From Riemerella columbipharyngis (GTDB taxonomy: Bacteria; Bacteroidota; Bacteroidia; Flavobacteriales; Weeksellaceae): 64,000 nt of DNA. Of the stretch, positions 35,111 through 43,999 are shown in pieces. The notes under the pieces are model-generated. The model saw only the letters and a program-made list of their open reading frames with translations, was not told the DNA's origin and made no database searches. The stretch lies in NCBI RefSeq assembly GCF_900101995.1, contig NZ_FNAS01000002.1, forward strand, positions 156,105 through 220,104. The letters are read 5' to 3'. Both the position numbers and the translations under genes were made by a program. The first letter of the stretch is position 1; each line of letters opens with the position of its first letter.

Positions 35111-37516
35111 ATGAAAAGAAGAATCAATCATGTAACGGTATTAGGCTCCGGAATAATGGGTTCCGGTATCGCCGCCCACTTTGCCAATATAGGTGTAGAG
35201 GTGCTGATGCTGGATATTGTACCCTCTGAGCTTACCGAAGCAGAACAAAAAAAAGGACTAACCAAGGAAGATAAAGCGGTAAGAAATAGAATAGCAACAG
35301 AGAACCTCGAAAAGCTGAAAAAATCAAATCCTGCTTTACTCTACTCGCCTAAGTTTGCCGAAAGAATTAAAGTCGGAAACTTTGACGACGATATGCAGAA
35401 AATAAAAAATACAGATTGGATTATAGAAGTGGTAGTAGAGCGTTTGGACATAAAAAAATCTGTTTACGAAAAAATAGAACAATACAGAAAACCTGGTACT
35501 TTGGTCTCTTCCAATACTTCCGGAATTCCTATACATATGCTTACCGAAGGGCGTAGCGAAGATTTTAAGCAATATTTTGCCGGTACGCATTTCTTTAATC
35601 CGGTAAGGTATCTTCCTCTTTTAGAGATTATTCCCACAAAAGACACGGCACCGGAAATTATAGATTTTTATATGAACTATGGTGCTAAGTTTCTCGGAAA
35701 AACGACTGTTCTCGCCAAAGATACCCCAGCTTTCATAGCCAATAGAATTGGGATTTTTGGGATAATGAACCTTTTCCATAATGTGAAAAAATTAGGACTG
35801 AGTGTTTCAGCTATAGACAAACTCACAGGTCCGGTGATAGGACGTCCAAAATCGGCTACATTTAGAACGGCAGATGTGGTGGGGCTGGATACTTTGGTGC
35901 ATGTGGCAGAGGGGGTCCACCGCAGTGGCATAGAGATAGATAAATACAAAAACCAGTTTGTATTGCCGGATTTCATTGAGGCTATGATGAAAAATCAATG
36001 GCTGGGATCTAAAACCGATGGCGGATTTTACAAAAAAGTAAAAGATGCAGAGGGGAAATCTTTAATCCTTGAACTAAACCTCGGAACATTAGAATACGAA
36101 GAACAAGTAAAAAACAGCTTCCCTACATTAGAACTGACCAAGACGATAGAAAAACCGATAGACCGCTTTAAAGTTTTAATAAATGGTAAAGATAAAGCTG
36201 GAGAACTATACAGAAGTATGCTGGGAGCATTGTTCGCCTATGTATCCGACAAAGTGCCAGAAATATCCGATGAAATCTACAAAATAGATGATGCTATGCG
36301 TGCAGGATTCGGCTGGGAAAACGGTCCTTTTGAAATTTGGGATGCCGTAGGAATAGCCAAAGGGATAGAGTTAGCAAAAGAAGCCGGATACGAAGTCTCT
36401 GATTGGGCTAAAAAAATGACAGAGAAAGGGGAAACTTTCTATAAAGTAAATGATGCCGGACAGAAAACATTCTTTGATGAGAAATCTAATGAATATCAGT
36501 CTATTCCAGGACAAGAGGCATTTATCATCCTTGATAATATCAGAAAAAATAAAACACTGTGGAGTAATTCCGGCTCTGCAATTCAAGATTTGGAAGATGG
36601 TATCATCAATTTTGAAATCAGGTCTAAAATGAACTCTCTCGGCGGAGAAGTTCTCGACGGACTAAATCGTGCCATAGACCTCGCAGAAAAAGAATACGAC
36701 GGACTGGTAATTGCCAACCAAGGAGCTAATTTCTCGGTAGGCGCAAACCTTGCGATGATTCTAATGATGGCGATTGACCAAGATTGGGACGACCTCAATA
36801 TGGCAATTGCTTATTTCCAAAAAACAATGATGAGGGTTCGCTACTCCTCTATTCCTACGGTGGTAGCCCCTCACGGACTTACCTTGGGTGGCGGCTGCGA
36901 GATAACAATGCACGCCGACCGCGTAGTAGCAGCAGCAGAGACTTATATAGGGCTGGTGGAGTTCGGTGTAGGCGTTATCCCTGGAGGTGGCGGCTCTAAA
37001 GAATTGACACTTAGAACCATGAAAAAATTGCATAAAGATGATGTAAAAAACAATCGTCTGCGAGATGCCTTTATGAATATAGCGATGGGTAAAGTGGCGA
37101 CTTCTGCATACGAGGCTTTTGATATGGATATCCTTCAGCACGGAAAAGATTTTGTGGTCGTCAATAAAAATAGACAAATCGCAGAGGCTAAAAAAGTAGC
37201 ATTGCTAATGGCTGAACAAGGCTATACCAAACCTATTGAGCAACAAGTAAGAGTTTTAGGAAAAGAGGCCTTAGGAATGTTCTATGTGGGAACAGACCAA
37301 ATGTTGGCCGGAAACTTCATCTCTGAGCACGACAAGAAAATCGCCGACAAGTTGGCGTATGTGATGGTAGGAGGTAAACTCTCTGAGCCTACAATGGTAT
37401 CCGAACAATACTTGCTCAATCTGGAAAGAGAGACTTTCTTACAGCTTTGCGGAGAAAGAAAAACATTGGAAAGAATCCAATATATGTTGCAAAAAGGAAA
37501 AGCATTAAGAAATTAA
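35111..37516 (+). CDS. Fused 3-hydroxyacyl-CoA dehydrogenase / enoyl-CoA hydratase
   Basis: 801 aa. Two steps of fatty-acid beta-oxidation in one chain, dehydrogenase first. The NAD+ fold starts VLGSGIMGSGIAAHFANIG (about 9-27). The dehydrogenase signature HFFNPVRYLPLLEIIP (about 164-179) follows, then a second dehydrogenase domain (FAYVSDKVPEISDEIYKID). The C-terminal crotonase domain carries an oxyanion region in NQGANFSVGANLAMI and PHGLTLGGGCEITMHADR. This order is the reverse of E. coli FadB. Second gene of the MarR operon. Confidence 0.93.
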   Translation: MKRRINHVTVLGSGIMGSGIAAHFANIGVEVLMLDIVPSELTEAEQKKGLTKEDKAVRNRIATENLEKLKKSNPALLYSPKFAERIKVGNFDDDMQKIKNTDWIIEVVVERLDIKKSVYEKIEQYRKPGTLVSSNTSGIPIHMLTEGRSEDFKQYFAGTHFFNPVRYLPLLEIIPTKDTAPEIIDFYMNYGAKFLGKTTVLAKDTPAFIANRIGIFGIMNLFHNVKKLGLSVSAIDKLTGPVIGRPKSATFRTADVVGLDTLVHVAEGVHRSGIEIDKYKNQFVLPDFIEAMMKNQWLGSKTDGGFYKKVKDAEGKSLILELNLGTLEYEEQVKNSFPTLELTKTIEKPIDRFKVLINGKDKAGELYRSMLGALFAYVSDKVPEISDEIYKIDDAMRAGFGWENGPFEIWDAVGIAKGIELAKEAGYEVSDWAKKMTEKGETFYKVNDAGQKTFFDEKSNEYQSIPGQEAFIILDNIRKNKTLWSNSGSAIQDLEDGIINFEIRSKMNSLGGEVLDGLNRAIDLAEKEYDGLVIANQGANFSVGANLAMILMMAIDQDWDDLNMAIAYFQKTMMRVRYSSIPTVVAPHGLTLGGGCEITMHADRVVAAAETYIGLVEFGVGVIPGGGGSKELTLRTMKKLHKDDVKNNRLRDAFMNIAMGKVATSAYEAFDMDILQHGKDFVVVNKNRQIAEAKKVALLMAEQGYTKPIEQQVRVLGKEALGMFYVGTDQMLAGNFISEHDKKIADKLAYVMVGGKLSEPTMVSEQYLLNLERETFLQLCGERKTLERIQYMLQKGKALRN

Positions 37517-37585
37517 AAATAATAAAACTATATTGAATTAAAATTCAGTATAAATACAAAATATAATTTACAAAATTACAATAGT

Positions 37586-38764
37586 ATGAAAACAGCATAC
37601 ATAATCAAAGGATATAGAACCGCAGTAGGAAAAGCACCAAAAGGCTCGCTGCGTTTCACCCGCCCTGATGTGATGGCAGCCACCGTTATCCAAAAGCTAA
37701 TGGCAGAAATTCCGCAATTGGACAAAAACCGCATAGACGACCTCATCGTAGGAAATGCTATGCCTGAAGCAGAACAAGGGCTTAATGTTGCCAGACTTAT
37801 CTCGCTTATGGGGCTTAATACCGACAAAGTTCCGGGAGTTACCGTCAATAGATATTGTGCTTCCGGTTCGGAAGCCATTGCCATAGCATCAGCAAAGATA
37901 CAAGCCGGAATGGCAGATTGCATCATCGCAGGAGGTGTGGAAAGTATGAGCTACATTCCAATGGGAGGCTACAAACCGGTTCCGGAAACCGATATTGCAA
38001 AATCTAATCCCGATTATTACTGGGGAATGGGCTATACGGCAGAAGCTGTAGCCAAGCAGTATAATATCTCTAGGGAAGAGCAAGATTTATTTGCCTTTGA
38101 ATCTCATCAAAAAGCATTAAAAGCTAACGCAGAAGGCTATTTCACAAGTCAAATAGTACCTATTTCGGTAGAATACAACTATTTGGATGAAAACCAAAAA
38201 ATGCAGACAAAGAAGTTTGACTTTATGGTAGATGAAGGACCAAGAAAAGATACTTCTTTGGAAGGTTTGGCTAAACTGAAACCGGTTTTTGCTAATGGCG
38301 GTACAGTAACGGCAGGGAATTCCTCTCAAATGTCCGATGGAGCTGCATTCGTAATGGTAATGTCCGAAGAAATGGTGAAAGAACTCGGCTTGCAGCCGGA
38401 AGCCAGATTGGTATCTTATGCCACAGCAGGACTTGAGCCGAGAATAATGGGAATGGGACCTGTGTATGCTATCCCGAAAGCATTAAAACAAGCCGGGTTA
38501 CAGATGAAAGATATTGAACTGATTGAGCTAAATGAAGCTTTTGCTTCTCAGTCTGTTGCCATAAAAAAAGAACTTGACCTAAACCCAGAAATTCTAAATG
38601 TAAATGGAGGTGCTATTGCTCTGGGGCACCCATTAGGCTGTACCGGAACGAAACTTACTGTACAGCTCTTAGATGAAATGAGAAAAAGAGGCAGTAAATA
38701 CGGAATGGTAACAATGTGTGTAGGTGCAGGACAAGGTGCAGCCAGCATCATTGAACTTCTATAA
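37586..38764 (+). CDS. fadA: Acetyl-CoA C-acyltransferase (3-ketoacyl-CoA thiolase)
   Basis: 392 aa. Cleaves 3-ketoacyl-CoA with CoA, releasing acetyl-CoA, the last step of each beta-oxidation turn. Catalytic Cys91 in TVNRYCASGSEAIA, His348 in GGAIALGHPLGCTGT and Cys378 in VTMCVGAGQGAA. All three residues and the total length are typical. Third gene of the marR beta-oxidation operon. Confidence 0.95.
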   Translation: MKTAYIIKGYRTAVGKAPKGSLRFTRPDVMAATVIQKLMAEIPQLDKNRIDDLIVGNAMPEAEQGLNVARLISLMGLNTDKVPGVTVNRYCASGSEAIAIASAKIQAGMADCIIAGGVESMSYIPMGGYKPVPETDIAKSNPDYYWGMGYTAEAVAKQYNISREEQDLFAFESHQKALKANAEGYFTSQIVPISVEYNYLDENQKMQTKKFDFMVDEGPRKDTSLEGLAKLKPVFANGGTVTAGNSSQMSDGAAFVMVMSEEMVKELGLQPEARLVSYATAGLEPRIMGMGPVYAIPKALKQAGLQMKDIELIELNEAFASQSVAIKKELDLNPEILNVNGGAIALGHPLGCTGTKLTVQLLDEMRKRGSKYGMVTMCVGAGQGAASIIELL

Positions 38765-38793
38765 TATATTACTAACTTAAAAAAAATAACATT

Positions 38794-40569
38794 ATGAACA
38801 ATATCAAAGGAGGAGAATTCCTCGTAAAAGAAACAGAAGCGAAAGATATTTTTGCAATGGAAGACTTTTCGGAAGAACAAAGAATGCTGCGAGATGCTGC
38901 AAGAGATTTTATTGACAAAAAAGTCGTTCCGAATAAAGAGCGTTTTGAAAAAAAAGACTATGCCTTCACAGAGGAATGCATGAAAGAAATAGGCGACTTG
39001 GGCTTTCTCGGAATAGCAGTTCCGGAAGAGTACGGCGGCTTAGGAATGGGCTATATCTCTACCCTACTGGCATGTGATTATCTTTCCGGAGCCACAGGAT
39101 CTTTGGCCACAGCATACGGTGCACATACAGGGATTGGGACTTTGCCAATCTTACTCTACGGAACAGAAGAACAAAAGAAAAAATACCTTCCCGATTTAGC
39201 AGCAGGAAACAAATTCGGAGCATATTGCCTTACCGAACCGGATGCAGGCTCTGATGCGAACAGCGGTAAAACCAAAGCCCGTCTATCCGAAGACGGTAAA
39301 CACTATATCATCAATGGGCAAAAAATGTGGATTTCTAATGCCGGATTTGCAGACACATTTATCCTTTTTGCTAAAATTGATGATGATAAGAATATCACAG
39401 GATTTGTAGTCAATCGTTCCGAATTGGAAAACCCTGAAAGCCTTACCTTAGGAGAAGAAGAACATAAATTGGGTATCCGAGCTTCTTCTACCCGCCAAGT
39501 GTTTTTCAATAATATGAAAATACCGGTGGAAAATATGCTAGGAGAGAGAAACAACGGATTTAAGATTGCACTTAATGCCCTCAATGTGGGAAGAATAAAA
39601 CTTGCAGCTGCGTGCCTTGATGCCCAAAGAAGAATCCTTAATTATAGCACCTCATACGCTAATGAAAGAAAACAATTCGGCGTTTCTATCTCTACTTTTG
39701 GAGCAATCCGTAAGAAAATAGCAGAGATGGCAACCAATATTTTTGTAAGTGAGGCAGCCACTTATAGAGCAGCAAAAAATATTCAAGATAAAATAGACGA
39801 ACTTATAGCCGAAGGCAAAAACCATCAAGAAGCAGAGCTAAAAGGTGTAGAGGAATTTGCGGTAGAATGCTCTATTCTAAAGGTTTTCGTATCAGACCGC
39901 TTACAGGAAGCTACCGACGAAGGTATCCAGATCTACGGCGGAATGGGCTTTTCTGAAGATACTCCAATGGAATCGGCTTGGAGAGATTCAAGAATTTCCA
40001 GAATTTATGAAGGTACCAATGAAATCAACCGCCTGCTCTCCGTGGGAATGCTTATCAAAAAAACAATGAAAGGTCATATAGACCTGATGTCTCCTGCAAT
40101 GGCTGTCGGTAAAGAGCTAATGAGTATCCCGTCATTTGAAACTCCGGATTATTCAGAGTTTATGAGTGAAGAGAAAGCAATGATTGCCAAGCTGAAAAAA
40201 GTTTTTCTAATGGTCTCCGGAGCCGCCTTACAAAAGTATATGATGGACATTGATAAACAGCAGCATCTATTGCTCAATGCCTCTGAAATTCTCAACCAAA
40301 TCTACATTGCAGAATCTGCCATTTTAAGAGCAGAAAAGCATTATACCGAAAGTTCCGTAGAGGCTGCTATGGCACAGCTTAACCTATATAAAGCAGTAGA
40401 AAAAATTATTGTAGCTGCGAAAGAAGGCATTGTTTCCTTTGCCGAAGGAGACGAGCAGAGAATGATGCTTTCTGGGCTTAGAAGATTTACCAAATATACC
40501 AATATGCCGAATGTAATTGCACTAAGCGAAAAAATAGCTGCCCATTATGTAGAAAAAGGGAATTATTAA
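38794..40569 (+). CDS. Acyl-CoA dehydrogenase, long form
   Basis: 591 aa. FAD-dependent first step of beta-oxidation. Signatures: FSEEQRMLRDAARDF, GFLGIAVPEEYGGLGMGYIS, YCLTEPDAGSDANSGKTKA (FAD/substrate motif) and GIQIYGGMGFSEDTPMES. The candidate catalytic base is the Glu of IYEGTNEINRLL. The core acyl-CoA dehydrogenase fold ends near residue 430; about 160 extra C-terminal helical residues follow, as in the long bacterial class. The operon has no partner electron-transfer flavoprotein in this window. Last gene; terminator at 40591. Confidence 0.93.
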   Translation: MNNIKGGEFLVKETEAKDIFAMEDFSEEQRMLRDAARDFIDKKVVPNKERFEKKDYAFTEECMKEIGDLGFLGIAVPEEYGGLGMGYISTLLACDYLSGATGSLATAYGAHTGIGTLPILLYGTEEQKKKYLPDLAAGNKFGAYCLTEPDAGSDANSGKTKARLSEDGKHYIINGQKMWISNAGFADTFILFAKIDDDKNITGFVVNRSELENPESLTLGEEEHKLGIRASSTRQVFFNNMKIPVENMLGERNNGFKIALNALNVGRIKLAAACLDAQRRILNYSTSYANERKQFGVSISTFGAIRKKIAEMATNIFVSEAATYRAAKNIQDKIDELIAEGKNHQEAELKGVEEFAVECSILKVFVSDRLQEATDEGIQIYGGMGFSEDTPMESAWRDSRISRIYEGTNEINRLLSVGMLIKKTMKGHIDLMSPAMAVGKELMSIPSFETPDYSEFMSEEKAMIAKLKKVFLMVSGAALQKYMMDIDKQQHLLLNASEILNQIYIAESAILRAEKHYTESSVEAAMAQLNLYKAVEKIIVAAKEGIVSFAEGDEQRMMLSGLRRFTKYTNMPNVIALSEKIAAHYVEKGNY

Positions 40570-40590
40570 ACATACCTTTAATTTTGTTTT

Positions 40591-40628
40591 AAAAACCGTC
40601 TAAACTATAATTTAGGCGGTTTTTATTC
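40591..40628. terminator. Terminator of the beta-oxidation operon
   Basis: AAAAACCGTCTAAA (40591-40604) pairs with TTTAGGCGGTTTTT (40611-40624), 14 bp with one G-U pair, T run on one side and A run on the other, so it works in both directions. Confidence 0.8.
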
Positions 40629-40680
40629 TAAATCTCAAAACAAAAAATCCATTTCAAAATTTTGAATGAAATGGATTTTG

Positions 40681-40767
40681 CAGAAAGGAAGGGATTCGAA
40701 CCCTCGATACGGTTACCCGTATACTACCTTTCCAGGGTAGCCTCTTCAACCACTCGAGCACCTTTCT
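40681..40767 (-). tRNA. tRNA-Ser (GGA)
   Basis: 87 nt on the minus strand. The acceptor stem AGAAAGG pairs with CCTTTCT. The D-arm region is GCTCGAGTGGTTGAAGAGGC. The anticodon stem CTACC/GGTAG encloses CT-GGA-AA, giving anticodon GGA (reads UCC and UCU). A long variable arm (TATACGGGTAACCGTATC), the class II mark of Ser, is present, and the T-loop is GGGTTCGAATCCC. Discriminator base G. CCA is not encoded. Confidence 0.93.
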
Positions 40768-40828
40768 AAATTGATTTTGCAAATATACAAATTTAATCCT
40801 ATTTCCCCAAAATATTTCTAAGATACAT

Positions 40829-40978
40829 TCAACCAACCAATGCGACACATTGATAGAGGTATATGGATGAGCAAAGTAAAATCTGTTTATAGCTTTCTTG
40901 CAATCTTTTGATGAAGGCAAACTCAGCTTCCAAATAAGCATTTAATGCGTATCTTTGTGCTAAAGTTAATTGACCCAT
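40829..40978 (-). pseudogene. Possible truncated IS30-type transposase N-terminus
   Basis: 49 codons from ATG 40978 to TGA 40829, beginning MGQLTLAQRYALNAYLEAEF, which resembles the N-terminal helix-turn-helix start of IS30-family transposases (LTLEQRY...). After about residue 20 the sequence loses that resemblance and no catalytic domain follows, so at most a remnant survives. Located next to tRNA-Ser, a common insertion region. The match is from memory only. Confidence 0.35.
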
Positions 40979-41268
40979 TGTTATTTTTGTTTGGAAAATA
41001 AAGATTAAATATTTTACTTTACAAGAGAAAGATTTTTTTGTTTTTTCTCTTTTTTTAAGAATCTTCTTAATAAAAATAAAACTTCTATCTCATTTGCTAC
41101 TTTTTATATTTGAACTTAGGTAATTATCATAATTAAGTACTACACACACTTGTTCCCTATTGTTTCACTTTTAAGCCTTAAAAAAATCATATAAAGATAA
41201 TAGCTCCAATATGGGATAAAACTCATTTTTTTTTATCATTTTTGTACCACCTAATTTTTAATCATAAA
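40979..41268. other. AT-rich leader region of the arginine decarboxylase gene
   Basis: Low-complexity A/T with no coding frame of note. A TTTTTGTAC string near 41239-41247 resembles a -7 box for the gene at 41269, but the TA pair of the consensus is not well placed. Confidence 0.35.
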
Positions 41269-42660
41269 ATGAAAATAAAATATTCCGAGCTTATAGACCA
41301 GACCCTCTACTTTCCTCAAGAGGAATTTACCTACGACAAAGAGAGCCTGCATTTCCACGATATCAATCTAATGGAAGTAGTAGAAAAATTTGGAACTCCA
41401 CTTAAAATAAGCTACCTTCCCAAAATATCTCAGAATATACAAAGGGCGAAAAAATGGTTTGCAGAAGCCATCGTAAAAAATGAGTATAAAAACAATTATC
41501 GCTACTGCTATTGTACCAAATCCAGTCATTTTTCTTTTGTACTCGAGGAAGCTCTGAAAAACGATATTAGTATGGAAACTTCTTCGGCTTTTGATATGGA
41601 TATTGTAAAGAAACTTTATGAAAAAGGCAAAGTCGATAAAGAAATAGAAGTCATTTGCAATGGATTCAAAACCGATGATTACTTATCCAAAATCTCAGAC
41701 CTTATCAACGATGGATTCAGGAATATAACTCCTATATTAGACAATTATAGAGAGCTAGACAAACTTACCGAAACCATTGATGAAACTTTCAATATCGGAA
41801 TAAGAATAGCTTCTGAAGAAGAACCAAAGTTTGAATTTTATACTTCAAGATTAGGCATTGGTTATAAAGACATTATACCCTATTACAGCCAAAAAATAGC
41901 AGAACACCCAAATGCCCGTCTCAAGATGCTGCATTTCTTTATCAATACTGGAATAAAGGATACTGCCTACTATTGGAACGAATTATTCAAATGTCTGCGT
42001 GTGTATGCTCGCCTCAAGAAAATTGCACCGGAAGTAGATTCCCTCAATATTGGTGGCGGATTTCCTATAAAAACTTCTCTTAATTTCGACTACGACTATG
42101 AATATATGGTCAATGAAATCGTTTCCCAAATCAAAAAATTCTGCGAAGAAGAGGGCGTAGAAGAGCCTAATATCTATACCGAATTTGGGTCTTTTACAGT
42201 GGGTGAAAGCGGTGCCAATCTCTACCAAGTCATCAGCCAAAAACGCCAAAACGACAGAGAAAAATGGGATATGATAGACAGCAGCTTTATGACTACCCTA
42301 CCCGACACTTGGGCAATTTCCAGACATTTCATTATGCTACCGCTCAACCGCTGGGAAGATACTTACGAACGTGTTTTCTTGGGCGGCCTCACTTGTGATT
42401 CCGATGATTATTACAACTCCGAGCAGCATACCAATGCCATCTATCTCCCCGTATTTTCGGATACACGACCTTTATATATAGGTTTTTTCAATACCGGTGC
42501 CTACCAAGAGAGCATTAGTGGCTATGGCGGTGCCCACCACTGCCTGATTCCTCAGCCTAAGCATGTATTGATAAAAAAAGACGAGGAAGGGAATTTGATT
42601 TACGAAGTTTTCCGCGAGAAACAAACTCCGGAAGATATACTAAAACTCGTTGGGTATTAG
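41269..42660 (+). CDS. speA: Arginine decarboxylase, short Bacteroidetes form
   Basis: 463 aa from ATG 41269; an upstream TTG start adds only an odd leader. Fold type III PLP enzyme with barrel sequence FGTPLKISYLPKIS and candidate PLP-lysine region NNYRYCYCTKSSHFSFVLEEA. Diagnostic glycines occur in DSLNIGGGFPIKTSL and the C-terminal TNAIYLPVFSDTRPLYIGFF, then GYGGAHHCLIPQPKH. It would make agmatine from arginine, entry to polyamines. Bacterial SpeA is usually about 630 aa; this shorter form is common in flavobacteria. Monocistronic by spacing. Confidence 0.83.
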   Translation: MKIKYSELIDQTLYFPQEEFTYDKESLHFHDINLMEVVEKFGTPLKISYLPKISQNIQRAKKWFAEAIVKNEYKNNYRYCYCTKSSHFSFVLEEALKNDISMETSSAFDMDIVKKLYEKGKVDKEIEVICNGFKTDDYLSKISDLINDGFRNITPILDNYRELDKLTETIDETFNIGIRIASEEEPKFEFYTSRLGIGYKDIIPYYSQKIAEHPNARLKMLHFFINTGIKDTAYYWNELFKCLRVYARLKKIAPEVDSLNIGGGFPIKTSLNFDYDYEYMVNEIVSQIKKFCEEEGVEEPNIYTEFGSFTVGESGANLYQVISQKRQNDREKWDMIDSSFMTTLPDTWAISRHFIMLPLNRWEDTYERVFLGGLTCDSDDYYNSEQHTNAIYLPVFSDTRPLYIGFFNTGAYQESISGYGGAHHCLIPQPKHVLIKKDEEGNLIYEVFREKQTPEDILKLVGY

Positions 42661-42692
42661 GATATAAAAGTATTTTTAGTTAATTTAGTTCT

Positions 42693-42709
42693 CTCAAATT
42701 AAATTTGAG
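42693..42709. repeat. 17-nt inverted repeat CTCAAATTaAATTTGAG
   Basis: A perfect 8-bp dyad around a single base, between speA and the sigma-factor promoter. It could be a weak terminator stem or an operator; no T run follows. Confidence 0.3.
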
Positions 42710-42755
42710 GATAGGATTATTTTTTCGGGTAATTAAGATTTTTTTCTTTCCCGAG

Positions 42756-42782
42756 GCAACCTTTTCCAATAACTTGCGTCTT
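42756..42782 (+). promoter_or_regulatory. ECF-type promoter for the sigma operon
   Basis: The string GCAACCTTTT (42756-42765) and CGTCTT (42777-42782) are separated by 15-16 nt, matching the AAC ... CGTC pattern of ECF promoters rather than the TAnnTTTG house promoter. The ATG at 42801 lies 18 nt past the -10 block. An ECF box before an ECF sigma gene implies autoregulation; this is inference from pattern. Confidence 0.55.
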
Positions 42783-42800
42783 ATAAGTAGAAACGATGAA

Positions 42801-43337
42801 ATGAAAACGGATTTTAGGGACATCTATAAAAAAGCAATCCACCAAGACCGATTGGCACAAAAGGAAATATACGAAATATTTGCCCCAAAAATGCTGGCTA
42901 TAGCACACTCTTACACCAGCAATATCCACGATGCCGAAGATGTTCTGATGCAGGCTTTTTGTAAAGCTTTCAAAAAATTAGAAACTTGCAAAAGTGCCGA
43001 ACTATTTCCGGCGTGGCTTCGCAGGATTGTCGTTAATGAAGCCATAAGTTTCATCAGAAAAAATAAACATTTGCTCTACATAGACCGCGATATCAGTGAT
43101 GATACGATTTATGATGAAGAAATGGATATTGAAGAAAATTGGGATATTGAGGATATTATTAGTGAAATGCCTTTGGGCTACAAAACCATATTCAATCTAT
43201 TTGTATTTGAAGAAAAAAAACATATAGAAATAGCCCAACTTCTGAACATTAGCGAGAGTACAAGCAAAAGCCAATTGATGAAAGCCAAAAAATGGCTGAG
43301 AGAATTTTTACTAAAACACAAAAGCAATGAAAAATAA
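42801..43337 (+). CDS. RNA polymerase sigma factor, ECF-type
   Basis: 178 aa from ATG 42801; the open frame extends upstream but has no better start and would cross the ECF promoter. Region 2: HSYTSNIHDAEDVLMQAF, then CKAFKKLETCKSAELFPAW. Region 4: PLGYKTIFNLFVFEEKKH, then IEIAQLLNISESTSKSQLMK. Region 3 is absent. The middle carries an acidic stretch (DDTIYDEEMDIEENWDIED). It starts a three-gene unit with an 11-nt overlap to the next gene, an arrangement typical of sigma plus membrane regulator plus envelope target. Confidence 0.88.
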   Translation: MKTDFRDIYKKAIHQDRLAQKEIYEIFAPKMLAIAHSYTSNIHDAEDVLMQAFCKAFKKLETCKSAELFPAWLRRIVVNEAISFIRKNKHLLYIDRDISDDTIYDEEMDIEENWDIEDIISEMPLGYKTIFNLFVFEEKKHIEIAQLLNISESTSKSQLMKAKKWLREFLLKHKSNEK

Positions 43338-43983
43338 TAATTATACCCCACTGAAAAGTGCATACGAAAAAAGACAAATGATGCCGTCTGAAAACCTATG
43401 GGAGAAAATAAAGCAACAGATGGACAATCAACCTTTTAGAACACCTAAAAAGCAACTTCTGTGGTGGCCGTATGCAGCCGTATTGACTCTAACTGTAGGG
43501 CTGGGCATTCTATTTTTCATTAATGATAAAAAAGAAAATATTCCCCCAAATGTCTTAGTACAAACCACTACTAAAACGGAGCAAACAAAAAAGGAAGAGC
43601 CTTCTACAAACATTATTGCAAAAAATAATGATAAGAAAGTAGAATACCGGAACGACAAGAATTTTGCTATTGCCAAAAAATCCGACAAAATAAAAAATGA
43701 TGATAGTACCCATCCTACTTTGATAAAGAAAAAGCCAGACACTTCCATCGCAAAAAGAGCAGAGGACACCATACACACAAGGGCTTTAGCTGAGAACAAA
43801 AAGCAAGATGTAGAGGAAAAAGAATACATTAGTGCAGATGACTTACTTTTCGGAAGAGAACTGGACAAACAAAGAGATATAGAGAAAAAGAGTCCGACTA
43901 AAATGGTTTACAAATCTCCTAAAATCTTTTCTAAAAACATGGAAATATTAGGTATTCCTATCTATTCAGAAGATAGTAAATAA
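43327..43983 (+). CDS. Single-pass membrane protein, possible anti-sigma factor
   Basis: 218 aa. N-terminal 45 residues cytoplasmic and basic, ending LLWWPYAAVLTLTVGLG; one membrane helix at about 40-60, then a long, lysine- and glutamate-rich periplasmic part with low complexity. There is no zinc anti-sigma motif, so an anti-sigma role is inferred from operon position: it overlaps the sigma gene by 11 nt and precedes the OMP gene by 16 nt. Confidence 0.6.
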   Translation: MKNNNYTPLKSAYEKRQMMPSENLWEKIKQQMDNQPFRTPKKQLLWWPYAAVLTLTVGLGILFFINDKKENIPPNVLVQTTTKTEQTKKEEPSTNIIAKNNDKKVEYRNDKNFAIAKKSDKIKNDDSTHPTLIKKKPDTSIAKRAEDTIHTRALAENKKQDVEEKEYISADDLLFGRELDKQRDIEKKSPTKMVYKSPKIFSKNMEILGIPIYSEDSK

Positions 43984-43999
43984 TTAAAACCCTTAAAAT

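Noticed and set aside
40654..40941. 95-codon minus-strand frame
   Set aside because: It reads straight through the tRNA-Ser gene and the terminator side of the beta-oxidation operon, and the sequence has no protein family features.
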